Below are positions 1 to 6,106 of a DNA stretch of 6,295 nucleotides, in pieces (position 1 is the stretch's first letter; every line of letters begins with the position of its first letter). The stretch comes from Lentihominibacter excrementipullorum (GTDB lineage: Bacteria > Bacillota > Clostridia > Peptostreptococcales > Anaerovoracaceae), in assembly GCA_018713975.1 (NCBI GenBank), contig DVOB01000060.1, forward strand, positions 1-6,295. The letters run 5' to 3'. A model generated the notes under the pieces. That model made no database searches, had not been told where the DNA came from, and worked only from the letters and a program-made list of their open reading frames with translations. The position numbers and the translations under genes are program-made.

Positions 1-11
1 ACTCCTCTCTC
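1..11 (-). promoter_or_regulatory. Shine-Dalgarno-like site for a gene starting beyond the left edge
   Basis: Read on the minus strand these bases give GAGAGAGGAGT, a strong Shine-Dalgarno match that ends at the window edge. No start codon follows inside the window, so a gene in the same direction as the others probably begins a few bases beyond base 1. Its product cannot be seen. Confidence 0.55.
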
Positions 12-30
12 GTTATATGTTCCAGTTATT

Positions 31-50
31 TGGTTAGGTTTATCTAACCA
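31..50. promoter_or_regulatory. Operator-like dyad, site 1 (GTTAG-N6-CTAAC)
   Basis: A perfect 7-bp inverted repeat, TGGTTAG / CTAACCA, is separated by 6 bases. It is one of four copies of the GTTAG-N6-CTAAC pattern in this window and lies about 20 bases upstream (minus strand) of the edge ribosome binding site. I infer that it controls the gene beyond the left edge. No convincing -35/-10 pair was found around it. Confidence 0.55.
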
Positions 51-165
51 TCTTCCAAAAATAAAGCCTACTTCGCCGATTTCCTTTCAGCGGTAGACTT
101 TGCTGAAATCCCATAAATATCGTCAAAGCGATATTTCCTGTGTCACAAAAGATCGGTCCCGGCAT
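40..165 (-). CDS. Doubtful 41-residue reading frame downstream of an operator-controlled promoter
   Basis: The frame starts at ATG (165-163), preceded by AAAGGA about 8 bases upstream, and stops at TAA (42-40) inside dyad site 1. The product would be 41 residues, beginning MPGPIFCDTGNIAL and ending LYFWKMVR, with no domain I recognise. In favour: a promoter with TTGACA lies just upstream, and the ribosome binding site is well spaced. Against: it is short, and other frames across the same DNA are also open for 28 to 47 codons, so the region may be a leader RNA, a decayed gene or an intergenic repeat. The GNIAL segment recurs in the same frame near 488-500. Confidence 0.2.
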   Translation of the reverse strand: MPGPIFCDTGNIALTIFMGFQQSLPLKGNRRSRLYFWKMVR

Positions 166-179
166 GCAGTCCGTCCTTT

Positions 180-197
180 AGTTAGCACTGTATAACC
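180..197. promoter_or_regulatory. Operator-like dyad, site 2
   Basis: The plus strand reads AGTTAGCACTGTATAACC: half-sites GTTA and TAAC separated by 8 bases, with one mismatch to GTTAG-N6-CTAAC. It overlaps the -10 element and predicted transcription start of the promoter at 195-223, a position expected of a repressor site. Its minus-strand right end, GCTAACTAAAG, is identical to the corresponding end of the araC site. Confidence 0.55.
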
Positions 198-223
198 ATA
201 CACGGCAAGACGAGGAGTGTCAA
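195..223 (-). promoter_or_regulatory. Sigma-A-type promoter reading left
   Basis: On the minus strand a consensus -35 TTGACA (223-218) is followed by a 17-base spacer and a -10 TATGGT (200-195). The predicted start is near 188, inside dyad site 2. It would transcribe the doubtful 41-codon frame and the gene beyond the left edge. The -10 matches the consensus at four of six positions. Confidence 0.5.
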
Positions 224-547
224 TAGCTCTCCCTGTTTTATCACGGCTGCCGATAAATTTTCTCATAAAGGCGGCTGACGGGCCGGCATTGGATCTGATC
301 GAGGCTACGCCCTTCGGAGAGATCGCTCAAAAATCACCATTATGTTAAGTTTTAGGCATATTTACCGGAATTTCAACTGGGTTATCCTCGGCATAAAGTC
401 ATATGCCGATCACCTGATCACATCGTCGGACTATCGGCATATCGGCTTTCATACAAGCTTTCCAAAGCCTGCATTATGCCTGGCAGGGCGATATTTCCTG
501 GAATTTTGACAAATCCTCCGGCTATTGGACAGACCACCGCCTGTACC
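224..547. other. Non-coding stretch downstream of the transporter operon, with GGCATA repeats
   Basis: No supported gene was found here. The stretch between the second transporter gene and the left promoter contains five copies of GGCATA or its complement between 355 and 480, including a perfect 10-bp inverted repeat (401-410 and 433-442). No hairpin followed by a clear T-run was found on the minus strand, so the end of the transporter transcript is not defined and read-through to the left is possible. Short open frames exist but lack ribosome binding sites. Confidence 0.5.
401..442. repeat. 10-bp inverted repeat with 22-base loop
   Basis: ATATGCCGAT (401-410) and ATCGGCATAT (433-442) are perfect complements. 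A competing 7-bp pair, CGGCATA (389-395) with TATGCCG (402-408) and a 6-base loop, shares the middle arm, so the two stems exclude each other. No T-run follows on the minus strand, so it is not a standard intrinsic terminator. Confidence 0.6.
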
Positions 548-2293
548 TCACACCAGTTTCCAGCCGTTGGTCCGCTCCCGCAGCTCCACGTATTCCCTGT
601 ATGTGCCGCCTTCCGCCATCAACGCCTGATGGTCTCCCTGCTGGGTCACTCGCCCATCCTCGATAACGGTGATGTTATCAGCTCCTTTTATGGTATTGAG
701 GCGATGGGCAATGACCAGCAGCGTCTTGCCCCTGACCAGCTCGGAAATAGCCTCCTGTATATAACGCTCGTTATCCACGTCCACGCTGGCTGTAGCCTCA
801 TCCAATATTATGACAGGAGCGTCCTTGAGGATGCATCTGGCGATGGAGATCCTCTGCTTTTCCCCGCCCGACAGAGTGGCCCCACCTTCTCCGATGACCG
901 TATCGAAGCCATCTGGCAGTTCCATGATGAAATCGTAACAGCGGGCTTTTCGCGCAGCTTCATAGACTTCCTCCCTGGCAGCATCCGGCTTGCCCATGCT
1001 GATGTTGTTGTAGACCGTATCCCGGAAAAGATAGACTCGCTGGAAAACCATGCTTATATGGTCCATCAGCTCCGCCAGCGGCACGTCTCGGACGTCCTTT
1101 CCGCGTATCAGCACCTGACCTTTCTCCACGTCCCAGAAACGGGCCATCAGACTGGCGATGGTGGACTTACCGCCTCCCGAAGGCCCTACCAGCGCCGACA
1201 TGGTATCGGGCATAACTGTCAGATCGACGTGATGGAGCACCTCCTTGTCACCATAGGCAAAGGAGACGTCCCGAAGCTCTATCTCCGGCTGCTCTGCGGC
1301 CTTGGCCGGTATATGCTCCACTCCTCCGTCCGGCAGCTCCGTTTCATCCAGCACCTCTTCTATCCTGTCCAGGCAACTGTTCATGACCGTCAGCCTGGCA
1401 GCTTCGCCGTACAAGGCCTTAAGAGGCCCGAACAAGTCGAATACCAACAGCAGCATTCCCATCATGTACGGAATGGTCATCTGACCTGTCTGCTGCAGAT
1501 ATATGGAAAGGCCGAAGATCGCCGTCATCCCCAGGGCATAGAGGACATTGAGGCCTCGCTGCCACGGGGTAAGGCTCTCTTCGAAACCGATGCTGGTATC
1601 CCTGGAAGTTCGGAAGTTTTCCGACAGCTCCTCCGACTTTTCTCCCAGCAAATTGTAGCTCTTTATGATCCCGATGCCTTCTATGAAGGAAAGAACAGCG
1701 TCCGTCAGCTTCTCGCTCTGCTCCTGACGCACCGCCGCTTCACGAAGAGACACCTTATTCATCTTACCGGCCATCACCGCTGCCAACAGGCTGACCCCCA
1801 CCGCTGCCAGTCCCAGCCTGAAGTCGAAAAACAACATCAGCGCCGCCATTATCACCGCGGTGAACATATAGTTCATCATATTGGCCAGAGAACTCATGAC
1901 TGTCTCCTCTACGAATACCATGTCGGTGCTGAGAACAGAGCTGATCTTACCGATATTTCCCGCCGTGAAATATCCCATAGGCAGACGCCTCAAATGAGCA
2001 CCCAGTTCCAGCCGTCTCTCCGCGAACATCATGTATCCCGACGCGCTCTGCAGCTTATCGCAGAGGAACTGACACAGAGTCTCCGCGGCGACAGCCAGGA
2101 CCATGGCCACGCCTATCCACAGACAATATCTGCCCGTAAGGCTGCCTTCGTAAAATCCGCGAAGAGCCAGGAAAGCCAGCAGTATGGGCATCTTTGAAAG
2201 TATCGACTTGAAGAAAGAAAACACGAAGGCGACCTTTATTCTGGCGGCGTATTTTCCAGATAGCTTTAATATCCTGTTTATCAATCCTGTCAT
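548..2293 (-). CDS. ABC half-transporter, exporter-type fold, YbtP/IrtA-like (581 aa)
   Basis: This is a membrane and ATPase half-transporter, expected to pair with the product of the gene just upstream and move a small substrate across the cytoplasmic membrane using ATP. About six hydrophobic segments are visible (roughly residues 20-44, 57-77, 137-156, 160-177, 249-268, 275-293). The ATPase domain has a complete motif set: A-loop Y347, Walker A GPSGGGKS (370-377), Q-loop Q418, signature LSGGE (474-478), Walker B VIILDE (494-499, catalytic E499), D-loop SVD (503-505) and switch H530. The ATG at 2293 is chosen because AGGAGGAG lies 7 bases upstream and it overlaps the preceding stop codon as ATGA; an upstream GTG at 2356 lies inside the neighbouring gene. 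The RFWD segment after Walker A and the TASVDVDNE D-loop recall the YbtP/IrtA group. The substrate is not shown by the sequence; siderophore or metallophore is inference. Confidence 0.96.
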   Translation of the reverse strand: MTGLINRILKLSGKYAARIKVAFVFSFFKSILSKMPILLAFLALRGFYEGSLTGRYCLWIGVAMVLAVAAETLCQFLCDKLQSASGYMMFAERRLELGAHLRRLPMGYFTAGNIGKISSVLSTDMVFVEETVMSSLANMMNYMFTAVIMAALMLFFDFRLGLAAVGVSLLAAVMAGKMNKVSLREAAVRQEQSEKLTDAVLSFIEGIGIIKSYNLLGEKSEELSENFRTSRDTSIGFEESLTPWQRGLNVLYALGMTAIFGLSIYLQQTGQMTIPYMMGMLLLVFDLFGPLKALYGEAARLTVMNSCLDRIEEVLDETELPDGGVEHIPAKAAEQPEIELRDVSFAYGDKEVLHHVDLTVMPDTMSALVGPSGGGKSTIASLMARFWDVEKGQVLIRGKDVRDVPLAELMDHISMVFQRVYLFRDTVYNNISMGKPDAAREEVYEAARKARCYDFIMELPDGFDTVIGEGGATLSGGEKQRISIARCILKDAPVIILDEATASVDVDNERYIQEAISELVRGKTLLVIAHRLNTIKGADNITVIEDGRVTQQGDHQALMAEGGTYREYVELRERTNGWKLV

Positions 2294-4041
2294 CTGTTTT
2301 CTCCTCCTTTTTCCACGTCCGGCCTCCACTCCGCTCCGGCTGCCGACGCCTGCCACAGACGTTGATACTGGGGACAGCTTTCCAGCAAATGGCTGTGAGT
2401 GCCTGAACCGACGATACGCCCCTTTTCCATCATGTAAATGGCGTCGGCGTTCATCACCGACGGCAGCTTATGGGCTATGACTATCAGCGTCTTGCCTCTG
2501 ACCACTTCGGAGATGGCCCGCTCCAGCTTCTCCTCGTTTTCCGGGTCCGTAAAGGCCATGGCTTCGTCCAGCACCACCACCGGTGCATCCTTGAGGATGG
2601 CTCTGGCGATGGCGATGCGCTGCCTTTGGCCGCCTGAAAGCTGTCTGCCTCCGCCTCCCGCCACGGTATCCATACCTTCCGGCAGGTTTTCGATGAACTC
2701 CATGCACTGGGCGCGCGCGGCCGCTTCCGTTATCTCCTCCCGAGACGCCGACGGCCGTCCCAGCTTTATATTTTCCAGAATGGATGTGTTGAACAGGTAC
2801 TGATCCTGGGACACATAAGCTATCTTGTCGTTAAGAGCTGCCAGGCTCATGTCCCTGATATCCTGCCCGCCGACAGTTATGGCCCCTTTATCCATATCGT
2901 AGTAGTGTACCAGCAGCTTGGCCAGGGTACTTTTTCCGGAGCCCGACTCGCCCACCAGTGCCACACGGCTTCCTTCCTCGACAGTCATGTCGATTTTGTC
3001 CACCGCCACCTTATCGTCGTATGCGAAGGTCACATCGCGGAATCTGATAGTCATACCGCAGCCGCGAAATTCTCCCGGCTGCTGTTTCAACGGGTCCTCC
3101 GACATGATACTCTCCAGCGCTTCTATCTTATAATTTATCTGCGGCAGCGACGGTACGAAGCTGATGGCCTTCAGAAGAGGCAGCCCGATACTGAGAGAAA
3201 GGCACATCACCAATATCAGATCAGGCAGTTGAGAATACCCCTGCAGAACGAACCAGGATCCCAAAGGCAATGTCAGTATCAACGTACACGGCAGGATACT
3301 GCTGTAGAGCGCCATCCACGGCCAGCACGCCTTATACCACCCGATTGTAAAATCCCTGTAGGACGTGATATCGCTCCTGTATCTCCTGTAAGAATCGCTG
3401 TCTTTATTGAAGACTTTCACTACCTCCATGCCGTTTATATACTCTATGATAGTGTTGTTCATGATTTTGCCCGCCTTATAGTAATCAGCCATATCCCTCC
3501 TGCCGATGGAATACATCATCCACATGGCCGCCATTCCCACCGGAAGCGACCCGAGGGAAAGAAGGGCCAGCTTCCAGTCCACCAGAAAAAGGCTGATGCA
3601 GACCATCACCGGGATAGCCGTATTCCCCAGTCCTTCCGGCAATGTATGAGCCAGCAGCATCTCTAAGCTGTCCACGTCATCGACAAACATTCGTTTCAGG
3701 CTTCCGGTACCCTTTTCTCTGATCTTCCCAAGCGGCAGGTTTTCCATACGTCCCTGGAGAGATATCCTCAGCCTCATCAGTATGTTATAAGCCGCTTCGT
3801 GGGACATGGAAAGACCCTTCACGTAAAGCACCGCATTGAGGATCAGGCACAGGCCTACTCCCGCCACGCACACGGCTATGTGGCTGACGTCCATGGTCTC
3901 TCCCATTATCAGTGGCGCTATGATCCTGTAGACAAACAGGAAAGGCAGCACCTGAAAGACCACCGCCAGCAGTATCACAACGCCGGACAAGATCGTCTTC
4001 GTCTTGTAAGGCCCGGCGTATCGGAAAAGCTTACTGAACAC
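2290..4041 (-). CDS. ABC half-transporter, exporter-type fold, YbtQ/IrtB-like (583 aa)
   Basis: This is the first gene of the transporter pair. The N-terminal half carries about six hydrophobic segments (roughly 17-38, 53-75, 141-158, 160-178, 246-266, 273-292). The C-terminal ATPase has A-loop Y341, Walker A GESGSGKS (364-371), Q-loop Q412, signature LSGGQ (468-472), Walker B VVVLDE (488-493, catalytic E493) and switch H524. The D-loop reads AMAFTDPENE (494-503) instead of the common TSALD form; from family knowledge the related AFADPENE form is typical of the YbtQ/IrtB-like partner. GTG at 4041 is chosen as start because GAGAGGAG lies 8 bases upstream and it begins directly before the first conserved segment; an in-frame TTG at 4125 would add a basic, unconserved tail. 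The stop overlaps the next gene's ATG, which implies coupled translation and a heterodimer. The transport direction is uncertain. Confidence 0.96.
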   Translation of the reverse strand: MFSKLFRYAGPYKTKTILSGVVILLAVVFQVLPFLFVYRIIAPLIMGETMDVSHIAVCVAGVGLCLILNAVLYVKGLSMSHEAAYNILMRLRISLQGRMENLPLGKIREKGTGSLKRMFVDDVDSLEMLLAHTLPEGLGNTAIPVMVCISLFLVDWKLALLSLGSLPVGMAAMWMMYSIGRRDMADYYKAGKIMNNTIIEYINGMEVVKVFNKDSDSYRRYRSDITSYRDFTIGWYKACWPWMALYSSILPCTLILTLPLGSWFVLQGYSQLPDLILVMCLSLSIGLPLLKAISFVPSLPQINYKIEALESIMSEDPLKQQPGEFRGCGMTIRFRDVTFAYDDKVAVDKIDMTVEEGSRVALVGESGSGKSTLAKLLVHYYDMDKGAITVGGQDIRDMSLAALNDKIAYVSQDQYLFNTSILENIKLGRPSASREEITEAAARAQCMEFIENLPEGMDTVAGGGGRQLSGGQRQRIAIARAILKDAPVVVLDEAMAFTDPENEEKLERAISEVVRGKTLIVIAHKLPSVMNADAIYMMEKGRIVGSGTHSHLLESCPQYQRLWQASAAGAEWRPDVEKGGENR

Positions 4042-4140
4042 GTTATCGTCTCCTCTCTGTAAACTCCGCGGATCCTTCGCCTTTCCTGAGCCGCTTCGTC
4101 GCGGAAGCTCCCGCCCTCTCCCCAAAGCGCTCTTTCCACG

Positions 4141-4179
4141 AAAAAACGCGCAAAGTTAATCAAAACTAACTTACGCGTT
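4141..4179 (-). terminator. Terminator-like hairpin, possible attenuator, before the transporter operon
   Basis: On the minus strand, AACGCG (4179-4174) pairs with CGCGTT (4150-4145). The stem continues through a T-G wobble and the AAGTTA/TAACTT arms of dyad site 3, giving about 13 pairs with a one-base bulge and an 8-base loop, followed by six T residues of which two also pair. It could end the araC transcript or attenuate transcription into the transporter genes, which start about 100 bases further on. The T-run is short, so confidence is moderate. Confidence 0.4.
4153..4172. promoter_or_regulatory. Operator-like dyad, site 3
   Basis: A perfect inverted repeat, AAGTTA / TAACTT, is separated by 8 bases and has one mismatch to GTTAG-N6-CTAAC. 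It lies 112 bases upstream of the first transporter start codon. If the TATAAC at 4182-4177 is the -10 element, the dyad would cover the transcription start, as expected of a repressor site. Confidence 0.55.
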
Positions 4180-4212
4180 ATATTCTACTCCCGCCGCCTT
4201 CCCGTCTCTACC

Positions 4213-4230
4213 AAAAAAGGCGCGCCTTTT
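4213..4230 (-). terminator. Weak candidate terminator after araC
   Basis: AAAAGGCGCGCCTTTT is a perfect 16-bp palindrome that can fold as a 6-bp stem with a CGCG loop and is followed on the minus strand by two further T residues. It lies about 100 bases downstream of the araC stop. The stem is short, so this is only a candidate. Confidence 0.3.
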
Positions 4231-4331
4231 AACAGTTTTCAGCAGAAGATCATATCAGCCGGCGCACCCCCGATTCGCCGTCCTTCACTTCCTCTCCCTT
4301 CAGCGTTTTCGCCTGTCAGCTTCCCTGCCTG

Positions 4332-5294
4332 TCATCGGCTCCAATCCTTAGGAGGCACACCGTATCTCCGCCTGAAGGCCGACGAAAAATGACTCATATT
4401 AGTATATCCGCACATGGCTGCCACCTGACTGACACTCTCCGATCCCTCCGACAGCAAACACGCCGCCAGATCCAGCCTTTTCTCTATCACATAAGCGTGA
4501 AGCGATGTGCCGAAGGCTGCTCTGAAATCCCGGTTCAATTTGGAAATGCTCATGCCGGCTTCTTTCGCCAAAAGCTCCGACGTCGGTACATCGACACAAT
4601 CTCTGTCGATACGTTCTTTTACCTGCATCACCATGGCTCTGTCAGTTCGGGAAACGCGGCTTTTCCCCTGTGACCGCGCTCCGCCGCCTGCGACTTCGAA
4701 AAACTCGCTCACCAGTTCCCAGACCTTGCCTTCCAGATACAGATCAGACAGGCCCCTTGAATATCTGCCGGTTTCGCTCAATTCCGTGAAAAGCCTCTTT
4801 ATTCGTGGTGTGACCTTGATTTTGGCTGTTCGATCCATCATCACCGCTGCTTCCCTGGATGCTTTTCCGCCTATGCATTCCTCTGTCACCCGCAGGAAAC
4901 GTTCTGTCGGGATCTGCACACTCTTGAAGATAAGCTGACAGCCCCCTTCATATTCCCCTTCACTGCCTAAAGCTCTGTCCCTGTATAAGCATATCTCTCC
5001 CTGCCTCATGCACACTGGGGCTTTACGTCCTTCCATCTCCCAGGCCATGCCATGATTCACAAAAAACACCAGCTGTACCATGTCCCGACCCTCCTGGCCG
5101 CCTTTTTTCACCCGGATGTCGCTGTTCCACTGCATTCGCCAATCCGCCACAGAGATCCCTTGTCTCGAAGCCCTTTCCTCTATATGGAATTCTCCCAGCT
5201 CAACGGGTATCCTGCCGACGAATCTGGTCAATGATTCCCCCTGAGACTGGCAGAGCATTTCACTCAGGTATTTTCCCTTATCTGCGGTCTCCAT
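4332..5294 (-). CDS. AraC-family transcriptional regulator, PchR/YbtA-like (320 aa)
   Basis: This is a cytoplasmic DNA-binding regulator. The C-terminal third (about 218-320) is an AraC-type double helix-turn-helix: the first is near 236-261 (SELLAKEAGMSISKLNRDFR region) and the second near 286-311, with the family hallmark GYTNMSHFSSAFRRRYG followed by PPKDW. The N-terminal part is an effector or dimerisation domain with no enzymatic motif; the YLEGKVWELVSEFFE segment (188-200) is the kind of linker helix seen in PchR-type regulators of siderophore genes. ATG at 5294 is preferred because GGAGGG lies 7 bases upstream; GTG at 5300 and ATG at 5297 are in frame but too close to it. It has its own promoter, overlapped by a dyad that suggests autoregulation, and it lies directly upstream of the transporter pair. 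The effector is unknown; a metallophore is inference from the family. Confidence 0.95.
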   Translation of the reverse strand: METADKGKYLSEMLCQSQGESLTRFVGRIPVELGEFHIEERASRQGISVADWRMQWNSDIRVKKGGQEGRDMVQLVFFVNHGMAWEMEGRKAPVCMRQGEICLYRDRALGSEGEYEGGCQLIFKSVQIPTERFLRVTEECIGGKASREAAVMMDRTAKIKVTPRIKRLFTELSETGRYSRGLSDLYLEGKVWELVSEFFEVAGGGARSQGKSRVSRTDRAMVMQVKERIDRDCVDVPTSELLAKEAGMSISKLNRDFRAAFGTSLHAYVIEKRLDLAACLLSEGSESVSQVAAMCGYTNMSHFSSAFRRRYGVPPKDWSR

Positions 5295-5328
5295 CATCAC
5301 ACCCTCCGCATCTCTTTCAGTTTTCTTT

Positions 5329-5346
5329 AGTTAGCATATACTAACT
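5329..5346. promoter_or_regulatory. Operator-like dyad, site 4, over the araC promoter
   Basis: AGTTAG-CATATA-CTAACT is a perfect 6-bp inverted repeat with a 6-base spacer, and so a full match to GTTAG-N6-CTAAC. It covers the -10 element and the 3' part of the spacer of the araC promoter, so occupancy should block that promoter. This points to negative autoregulation or control by another repressor. Confidence 0.65.
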
Positions 5347-5361
5347 CAGTGATAATGTCAA
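5333..5361 (-). promoter_or_regulatory. araC promoter
   Basis: On the minus strand, consensus TTGACA (5361-5356), a 17-base spacer and TATGCT (5338-5333) form a good sigma-A-type promoter. The predicted start is near 5326, about 32 bases before the regulator's start codon. It lies just downstream of the terminator of the PepSY gene, so the regulator is an independent unit. Confidence 0.7.
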
Positions 5362-5384
5362 GTCCTCCCATGCGAAAGCAGCAG

Positions 5385-5427
5385 AAAAAAACAGGCGGAA
5401 GCTGTTTTTTGACCAGCCTTCGCCTGT
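5385..5427 (-). terminator. Intrinsic terminator after the PepSY gene
   Basis: On the minus strand, a 14-pair stem (arms 5427-5414 and 5404-5391, with one A-C mismatch and one G-U pair) has a 9-base loop and is followed by a run of seven T residues. It lies 27 bases after the PepSY stop codon. There is no T-run on the plus-strand side, so it acts in one direction only. Confidence 0.88.
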
Positions 5428-5453
5428 GATCATGATCTCGCGATATCCTGTGA

Positions 5454-6041
5454 TCAGTTGTAAACTGATTCCGAACTCTGTCCGAGGATGTTGCCCGTGG
5501 ATGCTTCGATATCAAAATCGTAATCCATATTGTTATAAACGATCTCTATCTCATATACCAGTCTTCCGTCATCGTTATCGAGAGTAGCCTTCGTTATATT
5601 GTCTTCAGTGGCTCCCGAAACGTTCTGGAGCGCGATAGCTCTCGCCTGATCGATACCTATATCTGCTGCCTGAGCAGTGCTCTGAGTCGTCCCCTGAGTC
5701 GCTCCCTGGATCTGCTGCGACGAACCTATCTGCTCCGCCTCCTGATTCACGATCTTTCCGTTTCTGGCCAGTATCTGGAATTCATACAGCATATTGTCAT
5801 ATGTCAACTGAACCTCATATGTTTTCTGCATATCATCGAACTCATCATATACGGTCAGTGTCCCGCCGCCTTCCTCCGAACCAGGTACCTGCTGGTAAGC
5901 GATCTCTCTGGCCTCAGCCTCGCTGATGCCGCCGATGATCCCTGAATACCAAATCAATACCGCCGCTATCACGACAACCGCTGCTATTACGATCGCGATT
6001 ATCTTTCCTTTCTTGCTTTTCTTTATCTCCTTGTTTTCCAT
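5454..6041 (-). CDS. Membrane-anchored tandem PepSY-domain protein (195 aa)
   Basis: A short Lys-rich cytoplasmic start (residues 1-13) is followed by one hydrophobic segment (about 13-32), and the rest is predicted to lie outside the membrane. It has two PepSY-like repeats, about 39-97 (ISEAEAREIAYQQV ... YEFQILARNGKIV) and about 128-186 (IGIDQARAIALQNV ... YDFDIEASTGNIL), joined by a Gln/Ser/Thr-rich linker (103-124). PepSY domains are known from peptidase propeptides and bacterial envelope proteins, where inhibitory or sensory roles are proposed; no catalytic residues are seen here. There is no lipobox Cys. ATG at 6041 is preferred, with GGAAGG 9 bases upstream; GTG at 6047 is in frame and possible. 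The gene stands alone between its own promoter and a strong terminator. Its partner is unknown. Confidence 0.93.
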   Translation of the reverse strand: MENKEIKKSKKGKIIAIVIAAVVVIAAVLIWYSGIIGGISEAEAREIAYQQVPGSEEGGGTLTVYDEFDDMQKTYEVQLTYDNMLYEFQILARNGKIVNQEAEQIGSSQQIQGATQGTTQSTAQAADIGIDQARAIALQNVSGATEDNITKATLDNDDGRLVYEIEIVYNNMDYDFDIEASTGNILGQSSESVYN

Positions 6042-6092
6042 TTTCACGTTCCTTCCTGTTATTATTGCCGGTTGTTTATGATTTACATGTAT

Positions 6093-6101
6093 ATTATACC
6101 A
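6093..6101 (-). promoter_or_regulatory. Extended -10 promoter of the PepSY gene
   Basis: The minus strand reads TGGTATAAT, a perfect -10 hexamer with the TG extension. No good -35 hexamer lies 16-18 bases upstream; that space is occupied by the phased TTAAY repeats. The predicted start is near 6086, about 45 bases before the start codon. The weak -35 suggests dependence on an activator. Confidence 0.75.
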
Positions 6102-6106
6102 CGGAA

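Larger units (their letters stand above)
4042..4331 (-). other. Leader and intergenic region between araC and the transporter operon
   Basis: This 290-bp gap has no supported gene. On the minus strand it contains, in order: an extended -10-like TGATATGAT (4257-4249) with no good -35, a short AAAAGG-CGCG-CCTTTT hairpin (4215-4230), a possible -10 TATAAC (4182-4177), dyad site 3 inside a terminator-like hairpin (4141-4179), and the ribosome binding site at about 4050-4057. The transporter promoter is not securely placed. I did not recognise a riboswitch. Confidence 0.5.

Noticed and set aside
123..266. Minus-strand 47-codon frame starting MRKFIGSRDK
   Set aside because: It has an ATG but no Shine-Dalgarno sequence, and the TTGACA promoter and dyad site 2 lie inside it. 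It could be a decayed fragment but cannot be supported as a gene.
476..2197. Long plus-strand open frame (573 codons) opposite the second transporter gene
   Set aside because: It is the complement of a gene with a complete set of ABC motifs, it has no recognisable domain and is rich in His/Gln/Arg as expected of an antisense shadow.
2294..2356. N-terminal extension of the second half-transporter from GTG at 2356
   Set aside because: The extension is basic and lies inside the upstream gene; the ATG at 2293 has a near-perfect ribosome binding site and stop-start overlap.
2905..3666. Plus-strand open frame (253 codons) opposite the first transporter gene
   Set aside because: Antisense shadow of the conserved membrane and ATPase region; no domain and no ribosome binding site support.
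4042..4125. N-terminal extension of the first half-transporter from TTG at 4125
   Set aside because: The 28 added residues are hydrophilic and unlike the family; GTG at 4041 has a well-placed ribosome binding site.
5423..5456. Direct repeat CCTGTGATCA at 5423-5432 and 5447-5456
   Set aside because: Only 10 bp long, one copy overlaps the PepSY stop codon and the other the terminator arm; chance is likely and no function is suggested.
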